Shown piece by piece: positions 50,402 through 60,445 of a DNA stretch of 64,000 nt (the stretch's first letter is position 1; every line of letters starts with the position of its first letter). The notes under the pieces were generated by a model. It made no database searches and was not told the DNA's origin. It was given only the letters and a program-made list of their open reading frames with translations. Position numbers and translations under genes: made by a program. The DNA is from an uncultured Psychrobacter sp. GTDB taxonomy: Bacteria > Pseudomonadota > Gammaproteobacteria > Pseudomonadales > Moraxellaceae. Location: positions 124,001 through 188,000 of the forward strand of contig CANLXO010000004.1 of NCBI GenBank assembly GCA_947495055.1. The letters run 5' to 3'.

Positions 50402-53400
50402 ATGGATAACCCTACCACGCCTACTAATGAAAACAACGTTGGCATTAGTCCTGCCAAGCTAGCAGACACGTCATCTAAAAAGACAGAGCTGCCACCTGCC
50501 GTTCGTATTGCGCTCACAGGTCAGTATCTGATAGAAGCCTCGGCGGGTACAGGTAAGACATGGACGCTCACTGGCATCGTCCTGCGACTGCTGATTGAGG
50601 GTAAGCGTTTGCCTGAACATATCATCGCAACGACTTTTACTCGCGCCGCTGCTGCCGACATTCGTAAGCGTATCCATGAGCGCCTAGAGCAGTTTCATGA
50701 GGCACTATTGTGGCTTAATAAAATACAAGCAAACCCCAGCAGCCATGCCATTCTTTATCCGCAATTTAACAATAACGCTCATAAAACAATAGACAACCAC
50801 AAAGACAAAGACGCTACTCAAACTAGCAAAGCCAGTACCGAGCAAAGACAAGCGCGCCTGCACTGGCTAGAGGAGCAAGCTCGTCTATCAGGTAGTACTG
50901 AGATCGTCACTGAGCCTATCAACAGTCACTTGATGGAGTATTTACTAGATCATGCTATAGAGTATCCTTTAGCCGATGCTGTTCGGCGCTGTAAACTGGT
51001 ACTCATTACCTTAGATAAGCTGTTTGTCGGTACGCTTGATAGCCTATCGCAAAAGTGGCTGTCTGAGTACAGCGCGGAGACAGGCTATCAGCAGGGCGTG
51101 CAGATTAGTGATAACGAGCAAGTGGTGATAGAGAGTATCATTCACGATGCGGTGCGCGCTCATCACAGTTATCTGTACTATAAACAGCCAAAGATCTATG
51201 AGCTGATGCAGCATACAAATCGCTTAACCACACCTGCCGACCATATCTATGTCGCGCAAAAGTCCTTGCAGTTTATATCGACACCGATCGAAGAAGTTGA
51301 TCTAGGCGAGGCGATAGATTTTGCTGGGTATGAGCAAGCGCTAACAGATTTTATGAACTGTGATTTGACAGATATAGCGCCATATTTTGATAAAGACTAT
51401 CGCAAAGCTCAAGGCATGACTTGGAATGCAGGTTTGGCAACCAAAGTGGAGCGTATAGGATATATACAAATTGCTATACAAAAAAACGGTCATTTGTTTT
51501 TCGTACATCTAGACGATGACACGCAAAAGTTTTTTGATGCGCTACCTTTAGCCTTTTTAAATAAAGAGGAGGGCGGTAAAGGGTTTAATAAGAATAAAGA
51601 AGTAGAGCGCCAAACCTTTATCCATCTGCCAAGCATCCAAGCGCTCAAAGCGGTTTATGATTTTACGGATCAGATTGAAAGACATCTCGATGCGCTAGTT
51701 GACAATCTAAACCGCGATATTGCCTTGCAAGTACGGCAAAAGCTGCCAGCAGTGTTGGAGCAAAGACGTGAGACGACTTTCTCTTTACAGATGGTACGCC
51801 TAAACCAAGCACTATCAGGCAAGCAAGGCGAGCGGCTGGCGCGTTATATTCGCCATCATTATCCCATTGCGCTCATTGATGAATCGCAAGATATCAATGG
51901 TGAGCAGGCGCGGATGATTGAGCGCATTTATTTGACCAAAGCTGCTAGTAAAAAGCAGAGCGTCAACCAAGAGAATAAAGGCAGCTCTCGAGAGTTCTTG
52001 TTATTAGTTGGTGATCCTAAGCAGGCCATTTACGGCTTTCGTGGCGGCGATGTTGCTAACTATAATGCTATGAAGACACTGTTTGCAGCCAAGCAGCGCA
52101 TGAGCCTAAACATCAATAGACGCTCAAATGAGCGTTTAATCACCGCCCTCAATTACTGGTTTGGTCGCTCGTCACCAGCGCAGGACAGTCAGGTAGAGAA
52201 TAGTCAGCTAAAAGCGTCAACACAAAGCGCAGCCGATCACTTAGCGCAGCTGGGTAAAGGCATCTATTATCAGCACATTACCGCCGCCAAAACCGAGGTT
52301 TGTCTATCTTGGCAGCAGCCCATCGCTCAGGAGCTATCGCCGCAAATAGCCGCGATTATGCCCAACCAGCCAGTGAGCGTGATCCACCTACCATCATCTA
52401 AAGATGCCAAGCACAATGACTGCGAGCTTACCGCCCTACATATCGCCGCCCTGCTGGCAAGTGGGCAAACCCTAGAGGGACGAGCGCTCAAGCCTAGTGA
52501 CATCGGTGTGCTTGGACGGCGCAAAAAAGATCTTAAGCAAGTAGAAGATATGCTGAGCAAGCTTGGTGTACCGACTCTTGAAACCGCAGAGCGCAATGTC
52601 TTTGATACTGCTATCGCTGTTGACTTAGCGGCTTTACTAGAGGTAATGATACGACCACATCGCCGCGATATTATGAACCGGGTATTGACCAGTCATTTTT
52701 ATCAATTGAGCCTAGTTGAGGTACAGCACCTCATGCTAAGCGTCGATGAGGAGGTTGACGCTTTACAGTTAGCAAGCGCTCACTCAGAGCAGACAGCGCT
52801 AAAGCGGCGCTATCAAGACTTTCAGAACCATATCAAGACGGCAGCGGCGTACTGGCAGAGTAGCGGTATCTTATCCGCGCTACATTATCTGTTTGCGCGT
52901 AATCCAATGACTACGAGTAGCACAGACAATCAGAATATATGGGTGGCTCTAGCAGAGCTCAAGGAGGGTGCCCGTCATCTCATGGATCTGCGCCATCTAC
53001 TAGATATATTAGCGCAGCATGGTATGCATATCGGCGAGCATGAGCTACTAGCTTGGTTTAAGAAAAACATGAATAGTCGCCGTACTCCCGAATGGGCGCA
53101 GCAGCAGCCCCTACCGACTGAATCTGGTGTTCAGTTGATGACGATTCATAAGTCAAAGGGGCTTGAATTCCCTGTGGTCTATGTCATCGGTATGGATAGC
53201 GCCAGTCCAAAGGCGGGTGCTCGTAGCAAGCATAACCTGTTTTTGTTTGACCATATACAAGAGCAAAAGACGCAGCGCCGTCTATCAACTAGTAAGGGTA
53301 AATCATTTAAGTCCGCTAAAGGTGAGGCTGCTAAAGAGGCTGAGGATTACTATGCGCAGTTTGAAACCGATGAGAATTATGAAGAGATGCGCCGCTTAGC

Positions 53401-54751
53401 TTACGTAGCCTTTACCCGAGCTAGTGAGCAGTTATATATGGTGCTTAAAGATTCGAGTAGAAGCCAAGACGACGATCGCAAGCCTTGCGTTCAATGGCTT
53501 AATGGCAGTGGCAAAAATTTAGAGCTACCAGAGCGATTGCACAACTATATCGGCTGGCTGCCATATGACAGTGTTGAGTCTAATGCCCAAGCGATTGTAC
53601 AAGCAGATAAAGACTCAATTGATACGCTACAAGTAAAAACGGATAACAGTACCCTCATCAATTACGACGACGCTTACGCGCAGATTCAAGCACGCTACTT
53701 TAAGGGCTGGGCTAAGACTAGCTTTACCGCTCTGTCGCGCCAACTTGGCAAGCAAACTCAGGCTTTGGCTATTTTTGATGACAGCATAGAGGACGACTTG
53801 GATATAACCGATGGTATGCCGTTGTCTATAGCCGCCGTGTCTAGGCAGAGTAATACCGATGAGTATGACAACCAAAACACTACTGGTTCAATTACCAGCA
53901 ATAATATCCGTTTTCGTTTTGTAAAAGGCGCTAATGCGGGTACGTTTTTGCATGAGATCTTTGAGAAGATAGATTTTACAGATAAACAAAACTGGTCAGC
54001 GATTATCGATCAAAGCGTCCGTCAATATCAATTACCGCTCATTTATACCAGCCGCGCGCATCAAGAGCGCTTACAGCAAAGGCCATTATCAGGGAGTGGA
54101 GTTGATACAAATGCTGATGTGAGCGAAGGTGAACCACTCTCTGAGCACAGTGAGCTGATCACTTGGATCGCTGACGTATTGGCAGCACCGCTACTGGCGT
54201 CAGAGCAACCGTTACAAAAGATACCTCTCAACAAACGCTTCGCTGAGCTTGGCTTTAATATGGGGCTGTCAGAGGATTTTGAGCCTAAACGTATTAATGA
54301 GGTATTCGCTCAATATTTACCTGATGATCCTGACAAGCACATTGAGCTAAGTGCACAGTACTCTAGTCATATCTATCGCTACCTACGCGGCGAGATTGAC
54401 TTGGTGTATGAGCACGCGGGCAAGTATTACGTTGTGGATTACAAGAGTAATTACTTAGGAAATAGCCTAAGCAATTATAACAATGAAAATTTAGGTAGGG
54501 CTATGAGTAAGGCAGGGTACTGGTTACAAGCTGCTATCTATCAAGTCGCACTACACCGATTTTTGAGATTACGAATAAATGGCTATACTGGCAATGAAGA
54601 GAACTACCTAGGCGCTGTAGAGTATGTGTTTTTACGTGGTATAGACTCGCAAGGCGCGCATGGCGTAAATAATTACGGGCGAATCAAATGGCAAATTCCT
54701 TTTGCACTCGTACAAGCGCTTGATGAGATGTTCGGTAGTCCAAGTATTTAG
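50402..54751 (+). CDS. recB: Exodeoxyribonuclease V beta subunit (RecB)
   Basis: The 1449-residue protein has superfamily 1 helicase motifs: Walker A ASAGTGKT (residues 46-53), the DEx-like motif with LIDESQD, GDPKQAIYGFRGGD, LMTIHKSKGLEFPVVYVIG and YVAFTRA. It ends in the nuclease motif GEIDLVYEHAGKYYVVDYKSNYLG, whose Asp and Lys residues coordinate metal ions. It acts as the 3'-5' helicase and nuclease of RecBCD in double-strand break repair. The end of the gene runs 37 bp before the recD start. No strong Shine-Dalgarno was seen. Confidence 0.95.
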   Translation: MDNPTTPTNENNVGISPAKLADTSSKKTELPPAVRIALTGQYLIEASAGTGKTWTLTGIVLRLLIEGKRLPEHIIATTFTRAAAADIRKRIHERLEQFHEALLWLNKIQANPSSHAILYPQFNNNAHKTIDNHKDKDATQTSKASTEQRQARLHWLEEQARLSGSTEIVTEPINSHLMEYLLDHAIEYPLADAVRRCKLVLITLDKLFVGTLDSLSQKWLSEYSAETGYQQGVQISDNEQVVIESIIHDAVRAHHSYLYYKQPKIYELMQHTNRLTTPADHIYVAQKSLQFISTPIEEVDLGEAIDFAGYEQALTDFMNCDLTDIAPYFDKDYRKAQGMTWNAGLATKVERIGYIQIAIQKNGHLFFVHLDDDTQKFFDALPLAFLNKEEGGKGFNKNKEVERQTFIHLPSIQALKAVYDFTDQIERHLDALVDNLNRDIALQVRQKLPAVLEQRRETTFSLQMVRLNQALSGKQGERLARYIRHHYPIALIDESQDINGEQARMIERIYLTKAASKKQSVNQENKGSSREFLLLVGDPKQAIYGFRGGDVANYNAMKTLFAAKQRMSLNINRRSNERLITALNYWFGRSSPAQDSQVENSQLKASTQSAADHLAQLGKGIYYQHITAAKTEVCLSWQQPIAQELSPQIAAIMPNQPVSVIHLPSSKDAKHNDCELTALHIAALLASGQTLEGRALKPSDIGVLGRRKKDLKQVEDMLSKLGVPTLETAERNVFDTAIAVDLAALLEVMIRPHRRDIMNRVLTSHFYQLSLVEVQHLMLSVDEEVDALQLASAHSEQTALKRRYQDFQNHIKTAAAYWQSSGILSALHYLFARNPMTTSSTDNQNIWVALAELKEGARHLMDLRHLLDILAQHGMHIGEHELLAWFKKNMNSRRTPEWAQQQPLPTESGVQLMTIHKSKGLEFPVVYVIGMDSASPKAGARSKHNLFLFDHIQEQKTQRRLSTSKGKSFKSAKGEAAKEAEDYYAQFETDENYEEMRRLAYVAFTRASEQLYMVLKDSSRSQDDDRKPCVQWLNGSGKNLELPERLHNYIGWLPYDSVESNAQAIVQADKDSIDTLQVKTDNSTLINYDDAYAQIQARYFKGWAKTSFTALSRQLGKQTQALAIFDDSIEDDLDITDGMPLSIAAVSRQSNTDEYDNQNTTGSITSNNIRFRFVKGANAGTFLHEIFEKIDFTDKQNWSAIIDQSVRQYQLPLIYTSRAHQERLQQRPLSGSGVDTNADVSEGEPLSEHSELITWIADVLAAPLLASEQPLQKIPLNKRFAELGFNMGLSEDFEPKRINEVFAQYLPDDPDKHIELSAQYSSHIYRYLRGEIDLVYEHAGKYYVVDYKSNYLGNSLSNYNNENLGRAMSKAGYWLQAAIYQVALHRFLRLRINGYTGNEENYLGAVEYVFLRGIDSQGAHGVNNYGRIKWQIPFALVQALDEMFGSPSI

Positions 54752-54788
54752 ACACTATATAAATTCTAAACCGTTAAGCGAATCAATA

Positions 54789-57026
54789 ATGAATAACAGT
54801 AAAGACGTCGATACTACTTTTAATACGATGCAGACCAGTCATGAGCTTGGTAGTATTACCTCAAACATAGAGGATACGACTACGAGTAACGCAGATACAG
54901 ATAGCAATTGGGCAACTAGCGTCAGCCAGTATTTACTTGCGCGGCGACAGCAGACGTACCAAGCCTATCAGAGTCAACTACAAGTAAACAACGCAGAGAA
55001 TAAAGACGTGGTTCTAGCTGATGACGATTGGCTATTTAAATCTCTCCTTGAGCTGCTCGTACAGCGTTTGGAGGAGGGGCATACGGTTGTTACTCTGTCG
55101 AGCACAGGTCATTTAGATCGTACCTGGCAGTGGCAGCTTGTACAGCCCTTGTTCCAGCCGTTATTAGACTATGCGACCAGTATTCTTGCTCAAAATATCG
55201 ACATACAGACACTTATAGACAATAAGCACACGCTATGGAAAACCGTGATGCTTCAATCCACTTTATCGCAATTTGAGCAACAACACCTTGCGCAGCGCTT
55301 TGACGCGGCAACTAAGTTATATAACTATATTCAATCTTTAAATAATGACGATAAAGAAAATAGCCTAAGCAAATTCATTCAAAAATTATCGCAAGAGAAG
55401 CTAATAACAAATAATAAAAAAGAAAACAAAGCATCACCAATTATTTTTGAAACAACCTTTGAAGAAAGTAGTCTTCAAAAGAGTAGTGGTGCAACGCTTA
55501 CCCTCTGGTTGCATCGAACTTGGCAAGCAGAATACAATCTTGCATATCATATTCTGCGTATTAAGAATCAAACGGTGCAGGCATTACCTATTGCAGCAAA
55601 CTCACACCTTAACCCTGAGCAGCAAGAAGCCATCTATATGGCTAACCGATCGGCGTTTAGCATTATCACTGGCGGTCCTGGTACTGGCAAGACCTATACC
55701 GTAGCGCAATTGGTCATAGCTTTGCAGCAAGCACAAAATGGAGTAGCAGACCAGACGCACACGGGTATAAACTTGGCTTTAGCAGCACCGACGGGCAAAG
55801 CGGCGCAGCGTATGCAAGAGTCGCTACAAGATGCTATTGAAAGCGCTGGAGTCAACATTCAATTGCCAGAGGCCAAGACCATTCATAGACTGCTCGGTAT
55901 AGGGCAGGGCGGGCAGCCGCGCTATCATACAGACAATCCATTGAGCGAAGATATTATTATCGTCGATGAAGCATCGATGCTAGGCGTAGAGTTGGCCAAT
56001 TATCTAGTCAGTGCAGTAAAGCCCAGTGCTAGATTGATACTGCTCGGCGATGCCAATCAGCTAGCGGCGGTAGACGCAGGGGCGGTGCTGGCAGATTTGT
56101 GCCGCATACCAGCATTACAGCGAGTAAGTCAGCGCTTAGAGAGTAGTCGCCGATTCACCGCGGACTCTGGTATTGGTAAACTAGCGAGGCTAATCAATGA
56201 TAAAGATACGTATGCAAAGTCCAACATGAACACAGTATGGCAGCTCATGCATGAGAATGAGAGTTTGGGTTTTTATCACTTAACCCAGCCGCGGACAAAT
56301 CAATCTGATAGCGTAGGCATTGAAAAAGTACAAATAGCAAATAGCCTAAGCGAGTTAAAACTTTATAAGGATCTCTATAGTTTTTGTAAAACTTATTTGA
56401 ACCAGACTTATAATAATTTAGCAGAAGTAAGGAGAGCTAAATCTATGTCAATATCTGAACATATTGACAGCTTTAGTAAATTAATGAGTACTTTGAATCA
56501 GTTTAGAGTACTCACTGCTGGGCATCATGGGCGCTGTGGTGATCATGCTATTAATCAATACATGAGTGAGCAGCATCGTCAGCAGCTAAAACTACCTCTA
56601 TCCAAGTCGCCTTGGTATCACGGCAGACCTATCATGGTCTTGCAAAATAACTATGAGCTAGGGCTGTTTAACGGTGACATTGGTATTTGTATGCAGACTG
56701 ATCAAGGGCGCTTACAAGTATTTTTTGAGAACAAAAAACAAGGTATTTCAGTCAATATGCTCGGTGATGATGTGGTTGCCACAAGTTACGCTATGACCAT
56801 ACATAAGTCTCAGGGGTCTGAGTTTGAGCATGTTGCTATTTGTTTTGATGATAGTAATGCTAGATTGCTGAGCCAAGAGCTTATTTATACGGCTGTGACG
56901 CGTGCCAAAAAACAGGTCTCGATATTTAGCACTGAGACAGCATTCACGCGGGCACTAGCAACACCAACTATTCGTCAGACAGGGCTCAGTCTACAGTTCA
57001 AAGCGATGGGCCAGACAAATGAGTAG
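54789..57026 (+). CDS. recD: Exodeoxyribonuclease V alpha subunit (RecD)
   Basis: The 745-residue protein starts at the ATG at 54789; the frame extends upstream into recB but without a start signal. It is the 5'-3' helicase subunit, with Walker A GGPGTGKT (residues 295-302), the DEAS motif (IIVDEASMLG), GDANQLAAV and the C-terminal TIHKSQGSEFEHV and YTAVTRAKKQV motifs. The N-terminal 110 residues are divergent and Asn/Thr-rich. It completes the recC-recB-recD operon; a terminator follows. Confidence 0.94.
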   Translation: MNNSKDVDTTFNTMQTSHELGSITSNIEDTTTSNADTDSNWATSVSQYLLARRQQTYQAYQSQLQVNNAENKDVVLADDDWLFKSLLELLVQRLEEGHTVVTLSSTGHLDRTWQWQLVQPLFQPLLDYATSILAQNIDIQTLIDNKHTLWKTVMLQSTLSQFEQQHLAQRFDAATKLYNYIQSLNNDDKENSLSKFIQKLSQEKLITNNKKENKASPIIFETTFEESSLQKSSGATLTLWLHRTWQAEYNLAYHILRIKNQTVQALPIAANSHLNPEQQEAIYMANRSAFSIITGGPGTGKTYTVAQLVIALQQAQNGVADQTHTGINLALAAPTGKAAQRMQESLQDAIESAGVNIQLPEAKTIHRLLGIGQGGQPRYHTDNPLSEDIIIVDEASMLGVELANYLVSAVKPSARLILLGDANQLAAVDAGAVLADLCRIPALQRVSQRLESSRRFTADSGIGKLARLINDKDTYAKSNMNTVWQLMHENESLGFYHLTQPRTNQSDSVGIEKVQIANSLSELKLYKDLYSFCKTYLNQTYNNLAEVRRAKSMSISEHIDSFSKLMSTLNQFRVLTAGHHGRCGDHAINQYMSEQHRQQLKLPLSKSPWYHGRPIMVLQNNYELGLFNGDIGICMQTDQGRLQVFFENKKQGISVNMLGDDVVATSYAMTIHKSQGSEFEHVAICFDDSNARLLSQELIYTAVTRAKKQVSIFSTETAFTRALATPTIRQTGLSLQFKAMGQTNE

Positions 57027-57049
57027 CTGTAAAAGGCTAAAGTGACACG

Positions 57050-57083
57050 CAAAAAAAAGCATCCCTTTAAGGATGCTTTTTTG
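57050..57083. terminator. Bidirectional terminator between recD and the phosphoribosyltransferase gene
   Basis: AAAAAAGCATCC and GGATGCTTTTTT form a perfect stem with a CTTTAA loop, flanked by A-runs and T-runs, between two convergent genes. Confidence 0.9.
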
Positions 57084-57095
57084 ATTAATTTGAAT

Positions 57096-57659
57096 TTACA
57101 GCTTATCTTCTTTAATAGCGTAGATACCTGGCAAATGGCGCAAATATCCATGAAAATCCATACCGCAACCATAAACATAACGATCAGCAACTTCAATACC
57201 AACAAAATCCACTTCAAAATTTGCAACTTTGCGATCATGTTGTTTGTTTAGTAATACGCACGAATCGATAGAGGCGGGATTTTCTTTGCCTAATTCTTCT
57301 ACGATTGCCTTTAGCGTAATACCCTCATCAAAAATATCATCAATCAATAAAACATGCTCACCCTCGATACTAACATCAGGCTTAAATTTCCAATCTAAAT
57401 CATTAGTACCTTGGTTATCACGATAACGCGTCGCATGAACATAGTGCATACGATGATAGAAGGTGAGGTGTGTAAGCAATTGACCTGCTGGGATAAGGCC
57501 GCCATTCATAACAACCATAACGATTGGATTGAGACCAGCATAGTGGAGGTTCAGTTGAGCGGCAAGACGCTCATAAGCCGCAGCTACTTCGATACTACTA
57601 ATGAGACATTCTGAATTGCGTAGAGTCTTTTCGATTTCTTGATTACTGATTTGGGTCAT
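57096..57659 (-). CDS. hpt: Hypoxanthine phosphoribosyltransferase-like protein
   Basis: The 187-residue protein has the PRPP-binding loop VLLIDDIFDEGITL (residues 103-116), the substrate-recognition MVVMNGGLIPAGQLL near residue 50 and DFVGIEVADRYVYGCGMDFHGYLRHLPGIYAI at the end, which fits the hypoxanthine-guanine phosphoribosyltransferases of the pseudomonad type. It converts hypoxanthine or guanine with PRPP to the nucleotide in purine salvage. The ATG has AAGG eight bases upstream. Confidence 0.9.
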   Translation of the reverse strand: MTQISNQEIEKTLRNSECLISSIEVAAAYERLAAQLNLHYAGLNPIVMVVMNGGLIPAGQLLTHLTFYHRMHYVHATRYRDNQGTNDLDWKFKPDVSIEGEHVLLIDDIFDEGITLKAIVEELGKENPASIDSCVLLNKQHDRKVANFEVDFVGIEVADRYVYGCGMDFHGYLRHLPGIYAIKEDKL

Positions 57660-57760
57660 GAGTTGCGCCTTCGATAAAAGTGCCGCCTATTTTAGCAAGT
57701 TTTAGTGAATCTGACCAACACCAAGTGACTGATAGCATCAAGTATTGATCAAAACTTACT

Positions 57761-58429
57761 TTACTCCGCCTTTTCTACGATAAAGGGGCGATAGTATTCA
57801 GCTAAACGGTTCATAGAGCTATCGGGTAGATCAGGTAATAATTTAGTCAGCGCCATGTTCATGCCCTTGTCGATTACCGCTTTGGTTACGGGGACAGATT
57901 TGCGTTTAAACATGCCCAGTTTCAGCGTTTCAGCATAATGAGTGATAAAATGTGTGAGCGTCTCATCATTCATAGTCTCAAGCGCCGTCTTAAATTTGAC
58001 AGTATCAACCTGCTCAGGGGTCACGGCCGAAAAGCCTTCGGTGATAGTTTGCGCGGCGCTCTCGGACAATTTGTAGCCTACGCGACTAACGCCTTCATTG
58101 TCTATAAATGTCGCTTGATCTCGTAAAAAGTGAAAGCTTGGCATCACATCTTCGTTGTTCTCTTTATTAAGCAAAATATTAAGTAGAGTGTCGGCGGCTT
58201 TTTCTATCGTACCGACAGTCTTGCGCATAGCTGCTTGGCGCTCAGGATTGGGGATAATCTCAACTAAGCCTACGAGTAGATTGTCAATCAAGTCCCGAGC
58301 AGTTTGGTGGGTAAGGGCATCGCGGTATTTGTAATACTCAACATGCTCATCCGATGCTTCTGCTTGTGCTGCCTCTTCGATTAATTGTTTGAGTTTTTCT
58401 GAAGGTTCAAATCCAAAATAATGTGCCAT
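57761..58429 (-). CDS. Conserved hypothetical protein (222 aa)
   Basis: The protein has no signal peptide. It is helical, with regular charged and hydrophobic spacing (residues about 60-110, LLVGLVEIIPNPERQAAMRKTVGTIEKAADTLLN) and a C-terminal PDSSMNRLAEYYRPFIVEKAE. I do not recognise the family; its style resembles conserved proteins of Moraxellaceae. The ATG has AAGGA six bases upstream. It lies between the purine gene and the GTPase gene on the same strand. Confidence 0.75.
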   Translation of the reverse strand: MAHYFGFEPSEKLKQLIEEAAQAEASDEHVEYYKYRDALTHQTARDLIDNLLVGLVEIIPNPERQAAMRKTVGTIEKAADTLLNILLNKENNEDVMPSFHFLRDQATFIDNEGVSRVGYKLSESAAQTITEGFSAVTPEQVDTVKFKTALETMNDETLTHFITHYAETLKLGMFKRKSVPVTKAVIDKGMNMALTKLLPDLPDSSMNRLAEYYRPFIVEKAE

Positions 58430-58531
58430 ATAATATCCTTGGTTAGGTTATTGATAACATGTTATTGATAATAAAGTGCTACCATGTGATAAAAGCGTTT
58501 TTAAAACAGGTTATATCTAACTGTGTTGGTT

Positions 58532-60208
58532 TTAAGATTTTCCTGACTGTAATTTGGATGATAGCGACCATGCCATATCCAGACGCAGACTTTTGGCAAG
58601 CTCTGACTGACCACCGCCAAGCGACGACCATTGCGGTTTGCTACGTGCTTTTTTGAGCTCACTGGGTAATTTATGAGGTGGCCATAGGGTGATTACATTA
58701 TCTTCTTCGTTATGATCTTTTATATTATCAGGGTTTTGCAACTCATCCTTAGGCGTCAACTCATTTTGATACAACAGCTGAGTGGCGTCGGTTGCTGCAT
58801 GCCCGCGGTGACGCAGCGCTGTAAGTAGATCTACGGCACGCGTTGCCAATAAGGTAAGGGTAGCGGGGTCAATATATAGACGCTTAACGCCTGTGATCAT
58901 ATCGGCAATGCTACTCGTGTTTGAGAGCAAACCGCCACCAATGGCGCCTAATGCAGCGCCAAGTCCTAACGTCGTACCCAGTGCTGCAGCATCAATGCCT
59001 AATCCTAATAACGCGCCGGCCGCCGCGCCCGATGTGGTTCTGATCCCATAACTTTTAAGTAGGTCTGGATCAAAGGGGTCTTGCTGATAGGCCTGTAGTT
59101 CAAGGGGTGTTGAGGCTATATCATTATCATAGAACCTATATAGATTGAGTAAGCTATTTTGCATAGCACGCTCGCTTTGACGAACCGCCTCCCTCATCTG
59201 CGTGAGGACAGGCATTGGATCATCGTCCTCATTAATCTCACGGACAAAGGCGGCGACATTTAGCAAAAAGTCAGCAATGATAATATTTGCCTCATCATAT
59301 AGTCTTGCCCAGTCCTCAGTGCGGCGCTGCATTAACTGCTCAAGCATTTCTGAATGAGTCAGCATAGTCGCAAGATTACCCCACAAGCGCATCTCATCGT
59401 CGAACTCAAACGCTACCGAATCAAAGCGGGTTGATATATGCAGATTACGACGTGCCAGCATCACTTGCCAGTCATCGATATTAGCGTCTTGACTATCGGT
59501 AAAGTTAAACACAGGCATCACGGGTATTGCCGCCCATGACAGTATTGCCAGCTCATCTTTATATTTACCCAATACCGGCTCGCGCGCATCGACGACGTAG
59601 ATGGCCATATCACTTGCCAGCAATTGCCTGATGACTTTGGCCTCTTGACTATAGTCATCAAAACCCGTCGCGTCTCCAGTTGCAATATCTGCCGCCAAAA
59701 ATTGCCCCAAGCGCTCGATGCCATCACGGCGACTGGCAGTATTGTCCTCAAGCCAGTCCATAAGTCCTGAGGCGTCCTCTAGTCCTGGCGTGTCATACAA
59801 AGTCACCAGCACTTCACCTGTCTGGCTGTCCGTCAGCTGCGCGCGCTCCACATGACGAGTGGTCGCCGCTTCATTTTTGACTTCACCAAAATAAACATCA
59901 CGCAGTAGGGTACGGAGTATGGAGGTCTTACCCGTATTGGTATGCCCAACAACGGCCAATTTTAAAGACTCGCCACTGGCAACTGTAGTTTTATTTCCAA
60001 TATTAGGCTTGTTATCAACAGTCTGACTACTATTCTCTTTATCAATCGATATAGGTTGTGATGGTTCAGCGTCGCTAAGTGAGGTATTAGCATTATTGTC
60101 TATAGCGTCACTGGTAGTCATAGGCGCATCATAAGCCTTGTCAGCGAACAGACCTCTACCTTTTGGCTTTTGATTAGGCTTGTTGTTGTTAGATTGATCA
60201 TTATTCAT
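58532..60208 (-). CDS. GTPase with DUF3482-type C-terminal domain
   Basis: The 558-residue protein starts with a Gln/Asn/Asp-rich leader. A G domain follows: P-loop GHTNTGKTS (residues 88-96), the TTRHVERAQL switch region, and DTPGLED as G3. Then comes a helical C-terminal domain with a Gly/Ala-rich membrane-associated segment (AAGALLGLGIDAAALGTTLGLGAALGAIGGGLLS). This matches GTPase/DUF3482 proteins often found next to DUF2868 proteins, as here. A role in membrane remodelling or stress has been suggested for related systems, but the function is unknown. It has no strong Shine-Dalgarno. Confidence 0.85.
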   Translation of the reverse strand: MNNDQSNNNKPNQKPKGRGLFADKAYDAPMTTSDAIDNNANTSLSDAEPSQPISIDKENSSQTVDNKPNIGNKTTVASGESLKLAVVGHTNTGKTSILRTLLRDVYFGEVKNEAATTRHVERAQLTDSQTGEVLVTLYDTPGLEDASGLMDWLEDNTASRRDGIERLGQFLAADIATGDATGFDDYSQEAKVIRQLLASDMAIYVVDAREPVLGKYKDELAILSWAAIPVMPVFNFTDSQDANIDDWQVMLARRNLHISTRFDSVAFEFDDEMRLWGNLATMLTHSEMLEQLMQRRTEDWARLYDEANIIIADFLLNVAAFVREINEDDDPMPVLTQMREAVRQSERAMQNSLLNLYRFYDNDIASTPLELQAYQQDPFDPDLLKSYGIRTTSGAAAGALLGLGIDAAALGTTLGLGAALGAIGGGLLSNTSSIADMITGVKRLYIDPATLTLLATRAVDLLTALRHRGHAATDATQLLYQNELTPKDELQNPDNIKDHNEEDNVITLWPPHKLPSELKKARSKPQWSSLGGGQSELAKSLRLDMAWSLSSKLQSGKS

Positions 60209-60445
60209 AATGAATTCTTATCGTTGTTGTTCTTATTATTACTGGGCTTATCATTGTAGCGTAAATAGTTGTAGCGCATAATCAGTTTAGATAACTCAAA
60301 GTCTAGCATTTACGTTATCTGTCATTAATTGATAAAAAGGAGTATGGGCTAATATAAGATGAATAAGATAAAAAGTCAGTAGAGGATATAGCCGCTTGCG
60401 TCATTTTATGTCAGGCGTACTCGTATACCCACTATCTATTTGCTC

